64,000 bases of DNA from contig NZ_FNOK01000037.1 of the NCBI RefSeq assembly GCF_900106995.1, forward strand, positions 1-64,000, read 5' to 3'. Numbering within the stretch: the first letter of the stretch is position 1; every line of letters begins with the position of its first letter. The DNA comes from Saccharopolyspora shandongensis. GTDB lineage: Bacteria; Actinomycetota; Actinomycetes; Mycobacteriales; Pseudonocardiaceae. Below, piece by piece: positions 9,060-18,545 of the stretch. The position numbers were made by a program, and so were the translations under genes. The notes under the pieces are model-generated. The model saw only the letters and a program-made list of their open reading frames with translations, was not told the DNA's origin and searched no databases.

Positions 9060-10307
9060 ATGAAGCTTGCGAAGCGCCCATTCGAAGAATCTCCGAGGCG
9101 ACGTAGGACTCGTGCTCATAACAGACTGCTCGGTGGCCTGACCGTCGCAGTGCTGTGCGGTGCGGGACTGTCGCTGGCCGGTCCTGCGCAGGCCGCCCCC
9201 GCTGAGGGCGGTGACGGTCTCGCTTTGACGCCTCCCATGGGATTCAACAACTGGAACACGACCCACTGCGGGCCGGAGTTCAACGAGGAGATGGTCAAGG
9301 GGATCGCCGACATCTTCGTCGAGAAGGGGCTGAAGGACGCCGGCTACGAGTACGTCAACCTCGACGACTGCTGGGCGCTTCCCGCGCGGGACGTGGACGG
9401 CAAGCTGGTGCCCGACCCCCAGCGTTTCCCGAATGGCATCAAGGCCGTTGCCGACTACGTCCATTCCAAGGGGCTGAAGTTCGGCATCTACACCAGTGCC
9501 GGTACGAAGACCTGCAACGTGGACGGCTTCCCCGGTGGGCTCGGCCACGAGAAGTCCGATGCCCAGCAGTTCGCGGACTGGGGCGTGGACTACCTCAAGT
9601 ACGACAACTGCAACAACTGGGGCGTCGACGACCAGAAGCGCTACACCGACATGGCCAACGCGCTCAAGGAGACCGGGCGTCCCATCGTCTACAGCATCTG
9701 CGAGTGGGGCGAGAACAAGCCCTGGGAGTGGGCGGGAGATCTCGGCCAGCTGTGGCGCACGACCGGTGACATCAGCGACAGCTGGGACAGCATGCTGTCG
9801 ATCATGAAGGCGAACCTGGAGCTCGACGAGTACGCGGGTCCCGGCCGCTGGAACGACCCTGACATGTTGGAAGTCGGCAATGGCGGGATGACCGACACCG
9901 AGTACCGCACGCACTTCTCGATGTGGTCGATCATGGCTGCGCCGCTGCTGATCGGTTCCGACCTGCGCCACGCGGACGAGGCGACGATGGAGATCCTGGG
10001 CAACCGCGAGGTCATCGCCGTCGACCAGGACCCGCTGGGCAAGCAGGGCAAGGTGATCTCCCAGGACGGCGGCCGCTGGGTTGTGAGCAAGGAGATGCAG
10101 GACGGTTCCCGGGTGGTCGCCCTGTTCAACGAAACCGACGAGCAAGTGGAGATTTCCACCAAGGCCACCGATGTCGGTTTGCCGGTCGCCGACTCTTACA
10201 CGGTCCGCGACTTGTGGAAGCACGCGGACTCCACTGCGAACGGTGAGATCTCGGCCGACGTTCCGGCGCACGGCACGGTGCTGGTCCGCGTGGCGCCGCA
10301 GCAGTGA
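9060..10307 (+). CDS. Secreted alpha-galactosidase, GH27
   Basis: 415 residues. ATG 9060 is preferred to the in-frame GTG at 9054, which overlaps the ribosome site. A long arginine-rich signal peptide ends near residue 43 (GPAQA). The catalytic barrel starts TPPMGFNNWN, has NLDDCW, and YLKYDNC with Asp182 as nucleophile; the acid/base Asp lies in the TTGDISDSWD region. Short C-terminal beta domain. All hallmarks of GH27 melibiases are present and the length is normal for a form without extra binding domains. It supplies galactose or trimmed oligosaccharides outside the cell for the importer just upstream. Confidence 0.95.
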   Translation: MKLAKRPFEESPRRRRTRAHNRLLGGLTVAVLCGAGLSLAGPAQAAPAEGGDGLALTPPMGFNNWNTTHCGPEFNEEMVKGIADIFVEKGLKDAGYEYVNLDDCWALPARDVDGKLVPDPQRFPNGIKAVADYVHSKGLKFGIYTSAGTKTCNVDGFPGGLGHEKSDAQQFADWGVDYLKYDNCNNWGVDDQKRYTDMANALKETGRPIVYSICEWGENKPWEWAGDLGQLWRTTGDISDSWDSMLSIMKANLELDEYAGPGRWNDPDMLEVGNGGMTDTEYRTHFSMWSIMAAPLLIGSDLRHADEATMEILGNREVIAVDQDPLGKQGKVISQDGGRWVVSKEMQDGSRVVALFNETDEQVEISTKATDVGLPVADSYTVRDLWKHADSTANGEISADVPAHGTVLVRVAPQQ

Positions 10308-10393
10308 CCTCGCACGAATACTCGCAGGTGGAGTCCTTCTCTCCCAATTCATCACGCGCGTGACCGCCGATACCGGTCAACACCGGCCGGTGG

Positions 10394-10430
10394 ACAGGCC
10401 CGGCCTGGGCAATGCCCTGGCCGGGCCTGT
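10394..10430 (+). terminator. Hairpin terminator after GH27 gene
   Basis: Arms at 10394-10405 and 10419-10430 are perfect complements; an inner GGGC/GCCC pair extends the stem over one T-T mismatch, leaving a 3-base loop. It lies 86 bases beyond the GH27 stop. Confidence 0.7.
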
Positions 10431-10517
10431 TCATGACATTGCTCGCGCACGAACTCGACGAGCCCCCAGGAATCCGGCGCTCGACGGAAGACACCGATCG
10501 TTCTTCCGGCAGGTGCG

Positions 10518-11075
10518 CTAGCGCAGCCAGGACCGCGCGGTCGGCTCCAGGCGGAGAGTCTCCGGGCTCGGCTCGGGACTGTTGTCCTGCACGGCGACGG
10601 TGACGGCCACGTCCTCATTCTCGCGGACCGGCAACGCCGGGAACGTGTTGGGCGCATGCTCGCTGCGCAAGGTCGCAACGACCTGGCTGCCCGTGACGTG
10701 GCGATCGGACACGGTGACGGTGACTGGCTTCCCGGGCGTTTTCGGTCGCGTGAACGGCCCGCATGGCCGCAGCAACAGCACATCGTCGGAGTCGACCATG
10801 GTGGCGTTCGCGGCTTCCCGGTGCTCGGCCCAGACCGGCCCGTGGTAAAAGCCGGTCAGGCTGGCGTGGCGGGCCGCCATGTCGGCGAACCCGCGCAGCC
10901 ACACAAACCGGTCCGGGTCGTCGAGGTCGCGGAATGTGCCGATGATCCGCATGCCGAGCGCTTCCTGCGGCTCGACGAGCTCACGCTCGAACAGCTCGAT
11001 CAGCACGTCCCGCTGCCCCGGTTTTAGCATGTACTGCCGCAGCTCGACCACGCCACACCACACCTGCTCCGTCAT
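10518..11075 (-). CDS. NIPSNAP-family protein
   Basis: 185 residues. The N-terminal half (VVELRQYMLKPGQRD, then a FERELVEP segment and DRFVWLRGF) has the alpha+beta dimeric ferredoxin-like pattern of NIPSNAP proteins. The C-terminal half is less conserved. Start ATG 11075. It stands alone between the galactoside cluster and a methyltransferase. Function of the bacterial family is unknown; small-molecule binding or monooxygenase-like roles have been proposed for the fold. Confidence 0.75.
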   Translation of the reverse strand: MTEQVWCGVVELRQYMLKPGQRDVLIELFERELVEPQEALGMRIIGTFRDLDDPDRFVWLRGFADMAARHASLTGFYHGPVWAEHREAANATMVDSDDVLLLRPCGPFTRPKTPGKPVTVTVSDRHVTGSQVVATLRSEHAPNTFPALPVRENEDVAVTVAVQDNSPEPSPETLRLEPTARSWLR

Positions 11076-11575
11076 GACCGCGACCGTAGCGGACCCTCCC
11101 GACAATTCCGGGGCATCAACCGGCCAGGCCGGCGTCGAGCTGGCCGAGGTCCTCGAGGAATCAGACGTGCCACCCGCGGTTGGATTCACGGACCGACCTG
11201 CTCCGCAAACGCATCCTGCTCAGCGACTGAGCCCCGGGCCAGATTCACGGAAACCCTGCCAGAGCCCACAATCGGCCGCCGTTGACAGAAGCGGGGTGAC
11301 AGCGCGTTGGCCACGATGTGTACCGGCTGCTGTCGCGTCCCAGAAGGCTACGACGCCTCAGTTGCCACTACTGCGGCAGCCGGCGAACTACGCACGTGCC
11401 CCGAGTACGTAGTCGCCTCGGTACTTGCACGAATGTCTCCGCAACCGGGCCCGAAAGACACTGGGGCGCAATCCAATGAAGTGAACTCAGCGAGGAAACC
11501 ATGCTCCTCGCAACTCGCTTGTGCGGGGAGTCTGAGCCGGTCCCGGCGCACTATCTACGACGGTCTGGTCGAAGG
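11076..11575. other. Intergenic region without recognisable gene
   Basis: 500 bases between two minus-strand genes. Short open frames occur on both strands but none shows a family motif or a ribosome site. It should hold the promoter of the NIPSNAP gene near 11080-11120. Confidence 0.5.
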
Positions 11576-12409
11576 TTAGAAGCGGTAGTGGAGCACAGTG
11601 GCCTCGAGGTGACGGGACAGGATGGTGCTGCTCGCTATCGCACCGAGCATCAGTCGCCAAGCCGGCGATGTCGCGATCTCGGCCACTTCGGGTGACCGCA
11701 CGTTGAAGATCTCCTCGACCAGCTTCAGGTCGGGGACCCAGCGTTCGGGTGCGCGCGGATCGTTGAACCCGATGCCCGGCACATCCCCGAAGACGCGCTT
11801 GAACGTCCAGACCGCGGGCCTGGTGTAGCTGTTGTGCGCCATCTCCCCACTCTGAAAGTGGCGGGTCAGCCGCAGCAGCAGCGATTGGTAGTCACTCATG
11901 GAAAGGAACGGCACCAGACCGTTATGGACGATCATGGTCGGCCGGTCGCCTGGAATGTCCGCCAGCCAGCCCGGCTCGGTCAGGTCGGCCGCGACGAGGT
12001 GAACGCCCTCTCGTTCCGGCACCAGCTGCCGCCGCAGGTCGATGACCGTGGGGAAGTCGATGTCGTACCAATCCACCGTGGGCGGCGGGTCGGTGCGGAA
12101 CACTCGGGTGTCCAGCCCGGTGCCCAGATCCAGCACCACCGCGTCCGGATGTGCCGCGACGAACCGGGTCACCACTTCGTCCTCGTGCTTGGCCCGCACG
12201 GCGCCGGAGAAGACCTTGGTCTTCGGGTCGAGCCGCTCGCTCCGGAACAGGGCGAACCTCCTCAGGTCGTATCCGCTGGCCTTGAGAATCTCATCGGCCA
12301 TGGGGTCGCCGAGGAACGGCCGGGGCAGGCGGCTGTCGAGCGCCGAGATGCCGAGGGTGAGGAATAGACTCTCCTGCGTCGGCGTGAGCTCCGGAAGGGT
12401 GATGCTCAT
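11576..12409 (-). CDS. Class I SAM-dependent methyltransferase, leucine carboxyl methyltransferase (Ppm1) family
   Basis: 277 residues. ATG 12409 overlaps the stop of the upstream TetR gene (ATGA), so the longer open frame is not used. VVLDLGTGLDTRVFR is SAM-binding motif I with the LDTR signature of the LCMT family; VDWYDIDFP and the acidic loop after it follow. In actinobacteria this family often O-methylates small natural products. Coupling to a TetR gene suggests an inducible detoxification or secondary-metabolite step; the substrate is unknown. Confidence 0.88.
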   Translation of the reverse strand: MSITLPELTPTQESLFLTLGISALDSRLPRPFLGDPMADEILKASGYDLRRFALFRSERLDPKTKVFSGAVRAKHEDEVVTRFVAAHPDAVVLDLGTGLDTRVFRTDPPPTVDWYDIDFPTVIDLRRQLVPEREGVHLVAADLTEPGWLADIPGDRPTMIVHNGLVPFLSMSDYQSLLLRLTRHFQSGEMAHNSYTRPAVWTFKRVFGDVPGIGFNDPRAPERWVPDLKLVEEIFNVRSPEVAEIATSPAWRLMLGAIASSTILSRHLEATVLHYRF

Positions 12410-13080
12410 GTGTTTCCGTCCTCTTCCACTGGCTGTTGGCGCCATGCCTTTTCGGCGTTCTTGAGGAGGGTTTCGTCGGTGTAGAGGCCGCGGGTGAAAA
12501 GCTCCAGCGTCGGCGCCGACAGCCGGCGCAGCACTTCCGGCCCGAATTTCTCGTGGCCCAGGGCACGTGCCAGCGCTGGCGGCATGGTGAGCACAGCCAT
12601 GCTGAACACGATGCCCAGCACGGCTTGCGCGCGCGGATCCGAGGACGGATGCATCGTGCCGTCGGCGACTCCGGCCCTCAAGATCTCCTCAGACTCGGTC
12701 ACCATCATGTCCACAATGGAGGTAGCGACGGGCGAGTCCTCCTGGATCGCGCGGCCCAGGTATTGCACCAGCAACTGGTACTCACCCGGACTGGACAGGT
12801 ACTCACCGAGAAGCCCTTGCACCATCTCGGGACGCCCCGCGGCATGGGCCCGTCTGGTCTGCACGCGCAGCACGTACTCGTCACATGCGTCCCGAAGCCC
12901 AGCCTTGCTCCCGAAGTGATGGAAGATCAAACCGATGCTCACCCCGGCGTCCGCAGCGATCGCCCGCATGTTCGCTTTCTGAAAGCCGTCTCGGACGAAA
13001 TGCGCGATGGCGACGTTGCGGATCCTGGCCTGTGTTGTCAGGTCCTCCGGAGGCGGACCATCCGGACTGGCTGAACTCAT
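12406..13080 (-). CDS. TetR-family transcriptional regulator
   Basis: 224 residues. N-terminal helix-turn-helix around residues 18-60 (AIAADAGVSIGLIFHHFGSK). ATG 13080 gives a normal family length; the longer frame upstream lacks support. It is transcribed ahead of, and overlaps, the methyltransferase gene, so autoregulation of this two-gene operon is likely. Confidence 0.9.
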   Translation of the reverse strand: MSSASPDGPPPEDLTTQARIRNVAIAHFVRDGFQKANMRAIAADAGVSIGLIFHHFGSKAGLRDACDEYVLRVQTRRAHAAGRPEMVQGLLGEYLSSPGEYQLLVQYLGRAIQEDSPVATSIVDMMVTESEEILRAGVADGTMHPSSDPRAQAVLGIVFSMAVLTMPPALARALGHEKFGPEVLRRLSAPTLELFTRGLYTDETLLKNAEKAWRQQPVEEDGNT

Positions 13081-13178
13081 GCTCAGGATACTAATCACAC
13101 GTTCAGCCACCGGCAAGGCCAGGTCATCGAAGCGTCCCCTATGACGAGAGCTCCCGTTTGTGCCCGCAATGATCGTCG

Positions 13179-13502
13179 TTAACGGCGGCATGCGGGAGCG
13201 ACGCGGAGTGGGATCTCTCCGTCGGGCGCGGCGGCGCGGAGTCGAGGGCGTGCGGCTTCGGGTGTGGTGAGCAGGGCGACGATGGTGATGGAGCCGCGGC
13301 CATGGGCGCAGACCTGCTCGGCGGCGGGTTCGGGCCGCTGGGCCGGAGCCTGGATTTGCTCGGTTGGCCGTGCGTTGCTGGCCTGGTTGGGTTTGCGTCT
13401 GCGGTCGAAGGCGACGCGCTTGCAACGAGACGAGCAGTGGCCGGTGGCGGCGAAAGTGTCCCAGCAGACGGGGCAGACCCATCCCCGCTGAAGCCGAACC
13501 GA
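13179..13502 (-). pseudogene. Zinc-finger protein remnant lacking a start
   Basis: A frame open from the TAG at 13503-13505 to a TAA at 13179-13181 encodes VCPVC, then HCSSRCKR about 10 residues later, then an Arg-rich helix: a CxxC/CxxxC zinc finger like small actinobacterial 'CPVCG...CS.AC' proteins. No ATG, GTG or TTG occurs before the finger, so the 5' end has been lost. The rest (~80 residues) is not recognised. Confidence 0.35.
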
Positions 13503-13814
13503 CTAATGCCACCAATACCAAACGGTGGAATTGTCAAGAGTTGTGGACTGGGTCGTTGACGTCTACCGAGGCAGTTCCCATTCGGTCCGGGTGGGTTCGT
13601 ACTCGACTTCACCGTGCTCGGAGCCCTCGATCGCCTCCGGCCAGTCCCCAGCGAAGTTCCGGACGAAGGACAGGCCCGAATTCTCCATGACAAGACGGGA
13701 ACGAGAGTTGACGACAAGGCCAGCATCGCGCGGGGCGTGTAGGTACCCGTGATCAATAGGAAGATCCGAAGCTGGACTGACTCCGGGGCCGGGGCCCGTG
13801 GCTTGTTCAGGCGG
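13503..13814. other. Degenerate region between two pseudogenes
   Basis: No intact gene. On the minus strand about 55 codons before 13563 (LVMENSGLSFVRNFAGDW, EVEYEPTRTEW) look protein-like but match no family I know; this may be another gene end. Confidence 0.3.
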
Positions 13815-14177
13815 GGCTCGCCGAGCACCGGATGGGGAACTTCGGGCAGCCACACGAACGAGACGATGAGCGCGATCGGCGGCACCAGGTACAAGGCGTC
13901 TGCGGAGACAGTCAGCGGCAGCCGGGCCACGGCGTAGCCCCAGAGACGAACCCAGGAGCGGGGCAAGACCGAGATACACCGCCAATACGAGCGCCCCCGA
14001 CGGGGCACCGGCGACGGCGCGCAATGTCGCCGGAAACAAAGGCAGTGCAAGGACGGTCCCGGCCGCCCCGATGCGAATGGCCGGAAATGCCGAGGCCCAG
14101 AGCACTACGACGCCCGCCAGGTCGGCGAAGCTGCGGGAGCCGATGCGTGCGTTCACATCTCTTACGATGCGAGCCAT
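13815..14177 (-). pseudogene. EamA/DMT-family exporter remnant
   Basis: The first ~75 codons from ATG 14177 read as an EamA start (VVVLWASAFPAIRIGAAG, TLRAVAGAPSGALVLAVYLG). Homology then jumps frame near 13970 to LWGYAVARLPLTVSADALYL and SFVWLPEVPHPV, which belongs to the C-terminal repeat. About half of the ~300-residue transporter is missing and the frame is broken, so it is inactive. Confidence 0.7.
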
Positions 14178-14430
14178 AGGTCGGCACTGTCGTCGAAGGC
14201 ACTGCGGGCTGTTTGCATACGTGGGCTGTGGGCCCGCCTGGGGTGGGTCATCGTCGCGCGACGACGATGGTGATGGCCGTATCGCTGACTACCAATGCCA
14301 AGCCGGATCCACAGAGGATCGAAGCCTCCGAAGGCCGGAGTGATTTGGGACGAAAGACTCGAGTGGGCCTTCTCGACCGCGGGCAACCTGGCGATGTCCG
14401 TGCCCCTATTGGATCACGATGGAGGCAGAG

Positions 14431-15312
14431 ATGGACGTGCATCACCGAACCATCACCGTCGATGGCCACGCGATCTTCTATCGGGAGGCCGGGCCATCGG
14501 ACGCTCCCGCCCTCGTGCTGCTGCACGGGTTCCCGTCCAGCTCGTACATGTATCGTCGACTCATCCCCGCCCTGGCCGACCGCTACTACGTCATGGCCCC
14601 GGATTACCTCGGGTTCGGCGAGTCGGACGCGCCCTCGGTTGAGCAGTTCGAGTACACCTTCGACTCCCTGGCAGCGATCGTCGACCAGCTCCTGGACCGC
14701 CTCGGGGTGGGCAGCTATGCGATGTACGTTCAGGACTACGGGGCCCCGATCGGATGGCGGCTCGCATTGGCCCATCCCGAGCGGATCACCGCGATCATCA
14801 GCCAGAACGGCAACGCCTACGAGGCAGGGTTTGTGGAGGGCTTCTGGGCACCGGTGTGGGCATATTCCACCGAGCCCACGCCCGAAACCGAGACGGCCGT
14901 CCGGGAAGCGCTGAGCATGGAGGCAATCCGCTGGCAGTACCTGCACGGTGTAGCGGACCCGAGCCTGGTCAGTCCGGACACCTGGACGCACGACTGTGCC
15001 CTGATCCAACGGCCCGGCAACGATCAAATCCAGCTGCGGCTCTTCCGCGACTACGCCACCAACCGCGCCCTTTACCCACGGCTGCAGGAATACTTCCGGA
15101 ACAGCCAGGTGCCACTGCAGGCGGTGTGGGGAGCCAATGACGGGATCTTCGCGCCCGAAGGCGCTCGCGCGTTCGCCAACGATCTACCCAACGCCGAGAT
15201 CCACCTGCTCAACGCCGGTCACTTCGCACTGGAGACCCAACTAGACACCATCACGGGCTACGTGCACGGATTCCTCGGGCGAGTCAACTCCCAATCGCCC
15301 GCGAGCGCGTGA
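14431..15312 (+). CDS. Alpha/beta hydrolase, haloalkane dehalogenase/epoxide hydrolase-like
   Basis: 293 residues. ATG 14431 is chosen over 14419 because GGAGG sits at 14421-14425. Oxyanion motif LLHGFPSSS, then VQDYGAP with Asp102 as nucleophile instead of Ser, and a C-terminal GHFALE histidine: the Asp-His-acid triad of haloalkane dehalogenases and epoxide hydrolases. The cap domain is helical (~135-215). Substrate cannot be read from sequence. It stands alone beside decayed catabolic genes. Confidence 0.85.
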   Translation: MDVHHRTITVDGHAIFYREAGPSDAPALVLLHGFPSSSYMYRRLIPALADRYYVMAPDYLGFGESDAPSVEQFEYTFDSLAAIVDQLLDRLGVGSYAMYVQDYGAPIGWRLALAHPERITAIISQNGNAYEAGFVEGFWAPVWAYSTEPTPETETAVREALSMEAIRWQYLHGVADPSLVSPDTWTHDCALIQRPGNDQIQLRLFRDYATNRALYPRLQEYFRNSQVPLQAVWGANDGIFAPEGARAFANDLPNAEIHLLNAGHFALETQLDTITGYVHGFLGRVNSQSPASA

Positions 15313-15408
15313 TGTCCTCTGCGGTCCTCAATGACCATTCGCAGGAAGCCGTCAGCGCAGCAGCCCAGGCGGTAGGTGACCGAGCTAATGTTGAGGGCGG
15401 GGATGGTC

Positions 15409-16240
15409 ATGCAAGCAATCGTTATCGAGAAATTCGGTGGACCGGACTGCCTGGTCTACACGGATCTGCCCGAGCCCAAGGCCGGTCAGGTCGTCATCGA
15501 GATCAAGGCGTTCGGTCTCAACCACGCCGAGATGCACATGCGCCGGGGGGAGTGGGCCGAGGCCGCACCGGTCAGTGGCATCGAGTGCGTCGGCTTGGTG
15601 GACTCGTGCCCTGGTGGTGAGTTTCCGGTCGGTGCGAAGGTCGCGGCGCTGATGGGCGGGCTCGGGCGCACCATCAACGGCAGTTACGCCGACTACACCC
15701 GGGCGCCTGCATCCAATGTCGCGCTCATCGAGTCCGACCTTTCGTGGGCCGAGCTGGCTGCCATCCCGGAAACCTACGCGACCGCGTGGACGTGCCTGTT
15801 TCGGAACCTGGAGATCACCCCAGGACAGACGTTGGTCATCCGGGGAGCAACCTCGGCCTTCGGCCAGGCCGCGATCAACCTGGCGGTCAACGCCGGCGTG
15901 CGCGTTATCGGCACCTCTCGCAAGTTCGTTGGACATGCTGCGCCGTGGGGGTCGTGCCTGCTTGGCGGGCTGGCTGGGTGGTCTCGACCCGATCAGGGAC
16001 TTCAATCCGCTGGCGCAAATGGCGAGCGGGGTCTATCTGACCTTCTTCGCCAGCTTCGTGTTCGGCAGGCCGGGCTTCCCGCTGTCTGATGTGCCGCTGC
16101 AGAACATCGCGGAGCAGGTGGCCGCGGGCCGGCTGAAGGCGAAACCCTCGCGCGTGTTCAACTTCGAGGACGTACGCGAAGCGCATCGCGTGATGGAGGC
16201 CGGCGAAGCCAAAGGCAAGATGGTCGTCGTCCACGCATGA
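15409..16240 (+). pseudogene. Zinc-binding alcohol dehydrogenase/quinone reductase family, internally deleted
   Basis: Starts as an MDR protein (AIVIEKFGGPDCLVYTDLPEP, then FGLNHAEMHMRRGEW) and reaches the nucleotide-binding start TLVIRGATSAFGQAAINLA and RVIGTSRK at ~15930. It then jumps to a different frame at SLDMLRRGGRACLAGWLGG and runs to NFEDVREAHRVMEAGEAKGKMVVVHA at 16240. Around 65 residues of the Rossmann domain between these points are missing. The deletion plus frameshift destroys the enzyme. Confidence 0.8.
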
Positions 16241-16329
16241 CCTGCCACCTGTCACCAACGAAGGCGTTGTTCCGGTCGTTGCCGGGACGGACTAGTCGCG
16301 CGCCCCGCACGAACGAGTCGTGTGGCGGT

Positions 16330-16617
16330 GAAGGGGGGCGGCTCGGTCGGTTTCGGAGAAGTAGCCGGTCTCTTCCCACCCGGGCAGGACGGCGATCCGG
16401 TCGGGGTTCTCGCCCTTCTTGAGGGCGTCGCGGGTGTCATTCGCAGGCAGAAGGCGCAGCCGTTGATGTGGGAGACGCGGATCTTCAACAGCTCGACTAG
16501 CAGCGGGTCGAGGCCCGCCGCGGCGGCGGTCTCTTTCACTTCCGCAGACAGGGCGATGAGGGTCTTGTAGGCGGCCGGGTGCTGCTTGCCGATGTTGACG
16601 CGTTGCGTGTTCGTCAT
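16330..16617 (-). pseudogene. Carboxymuconolactone decarboxylase (AhpD-like) gene, frameshifted and truncated
   Basis: From ATG 16617 the frame reads a normal CMD start (NIGKQHPAAYKTLIALS) to INGCAFCLRM, the redox Cys-x2-Cys region. One base is then missing; the following frame restores DTRDALKKGENPDRIAVLPGWEE. The last third is absent. A single-base deletion plus truncation marks it as dead unless the base call is wrong. Confidence 0.75.
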
Positions 16618-16745
16618 GGTTCCGTCGCTCGGGTCTGTGGCCTGCACCGTGGATTCACCCCAGGCGCCGCGGTGGCGGTAGTTCGTGCTCCGGCAGGAGG
16701 CAGCGTCCCCTTTGAGGATCGTTGCCGCCCGCTGGGCGACCCGGG

Positions 16746-17197
16746 TTATGGGTGGGGGTCGTCGGTTTTGAGGTTGTCGCCGGTGTTGGAAACGAAGACG
16801 ACCAGGAGCTTGGCAGGTTCCGTCCGGCTGGTGTTCTCCGTGAGGACGTGGTGGGCGCCCGGCTGCTCGACCCAGTTCTGGCCTTGGCGGTAGCTCGCCG
16901 GGTTGTCGTCGAGCTTGCTGTTCACGGTGCCTTCAAGGACGTAGGCGTAGACGAATGTCTCGCCGTGCTGGTGCGGCAGCGCCCGTGCACCGGGCGGGAA
17001 GTCGACGACTGCCGAGGTGAACGTTTTGCCCTGGACGTTCGGAAGGGCCTGCTGGAGCAGGGGCGTCAGGGTTTCTGCGGGTGGTTGCGATGCCATGGCG
17101 GTGGTCGGTGCCTTGGCGTCGTCGGGCCGGGTCGAGGGGGAGCAGGCCGTGGCCCCGGCCAGCGTGGCGACGCCAGGAGGCCACCAGCGATCCGCAT
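16746..17197 (-). pseudogene. Cupin-domain lipoprotein with a frameshift inside the signal peptide
   Basis: The mature part is intact: GKTFTSAVVDFPPGARALPHQHGETFVYAYVLEG-type cupin core with metal-binding His residues, ending DDPHP. The signal peptide starts MRIAGGLLA at 17197 and continues in the next frame as VATLAGATACS (lipobox Cys); one base is missing at the junction. Read without the frameshift it would be a ~150-residue exported cupin. Confidence 0.65.
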
Positions 17198-17662
17198 TCC
17201 GATCACGATTGGTTTCCTGTTCAGCCTTCGGTGACGCGGTTGATATTTTGTAAATAGTCCTCATTGGAGAGAGGCGCTGATTCGGGCGAGCAGCCCGTTC
17301 GCGCGCAGGCTCGAGGAAACTCTGCAGCTGGTCTCACCTGCTCGCGAGCTTCCCCCGTCGGTCCTGTTTTGCTTTCTCACCAGGTAGACGAGGAAGCCCT
17401 TCCAGGTGTGACAGCTCAAGCCTGAGAGGGTGCCGTCCGCGATCTGAACCATGTCGACGGAGCAGATGCGGCCTCCCGGTGGAACACGAGGACGCGCTCC
17501 TCGGCGAAGTTGGGATTCCGGTGGTTGCGCGACTGCCGTTCCGCCGGCATCGAGAGGATCTTGTTGCCGGAGTTCTGAGCTGACCGCAATAACGCCGACC
17601 TTGCGCTTCTCCGTCCCTGTCCGTCCATCTTGGAGCAGTGGAAGTGTCCGACGCAGACGGGC
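17198..17662. other. Degenerate intergenic region
   Basis: No intact gene. On the minus strand two overlapping open frames (around 17416-17600 and 17261-17452) share a plausible join (ERVLVFHRE, then ICSVDMVQIADGTLSG), which suggests one more frameshifted protein remnant, but no family could be named. Confidence 0.3.
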
Positions 17663-18541
17663 TCAGGTGTCGAAGCTGGCGTAGTAGGCGGCGGCCATGT
17701 CTTCGTCAGCGTGGCCTCGGGTGGCCGCCCGGGCGAGGCGTTGTGCACCCGCTTCGGCGACGTCGAGTTGGATGCCGTGCTGCTTTCCGGCTTGGACGAT
17801 CAGTTGGGCGTCCTTGGCGGCGGTGGCCACCGCAAAGCTCGGTGGGGTCAGGCGGTCTTCCAGGATCAGGGCGGCTTTTGCATGCAGGTAGCCCATGTCC
17901 AGCTGGCCGCCGCTGATGATGTCGAAGAAGCCTTGCGGGTCCACGTCGAGACCTTTGGCCAGGGCTAGAGCCTCGCCGACGGCGCTGGTGACGGCGATGA
18001 CCCAGCTGTTGGCCACGAGCTTGAGGCGGGTGGCACCGGCGTCGGCACCGTCCTCGCCGGTCCACACCGTGCGGGTGCCGATGGCGTCGAACACCGGTAT
18101 GACGGCTTGCCTGCTCTCGCTGGGTCCGGCGGCGAGGACGACGAGCTGGCCGGCCTCCGCGGGCTGGCGGGTTCCGAGGACGGGCGCGTCGAAGAAGACG
18201 AGTCGCTGCTCGTGGGCCAAAGCTGCGAGCTCGCCGACGGCATCGATGCCCGCGGTGGTCGACTGCACCCACGCGGTGCCGGGGCGTAGTGCTGTCGCTG
18301 CCTGCCGCATCACGTCCAGCACGGCGGCACCGTCGTAGAGCATCGTGAGCACGACGTCGGCGTCCCGAACCGCCTCGGCGGGGGTGTCAGCGATGTGCAC
18401 GCCGTCGGCGGCCAGTGGTTCGGCCTTGTCCCGGGTGCGGTTCCAGGCGCGCACGGTGTGCCCATTGCGGGCGAGGCTGCGGGCCATCGCGGCGCCCATG
18501 ATCCCGGTGCCCAGGACGCTCACGGTGAGGGTATTCGACAT
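17663..18541 (-). CDS. NAD(P)-dependent oxidoreductase, 3-hydroxyisobutyrate dehydrogenase family
   Basis: 292 residues. N-terminal Rossmann motif VLGTGIMGAAMARSLARNG (~9-27), the STTAGID substrate loop near 115, DAPVLGTR, and the catalytic Lys region LKLVANSW near 175. C-terminal helical dimer domain. The MFS gene ends 4 bases upstream, so both form one operon, likely under the LysR gene further up. Acts on a beta-hydroxyacid or an imine; substrate unknown. Confidence 0.9.
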   Translation of the reverse strand: MSNTLTVSVLGTGIMGAAMARSLARNGHTVRAWNRTRDKAEPLAADGVHIADTPAEAVRDADVVLTMLYDGAAVLDVMRQAATALRPGTAWVQSTTAGIDAVGELAALAHEQRLVFFDAPVLGTRQPAEAGQLVVLAAGPSESRQAVIPVFDAIGTRTVWTGEDGADAGATRLKLVANSWVIAVTSAVGEALALAKGLDVDPQGFFDIISGGQLDMGYLHAKAALILEDRLTPPSFAVATAAKDAQLIVQAGKQHGIQLDVAEAGAQRLARAATRGHADEDMAAAYYASFDT

Positions 18542-18545
18542 GACA

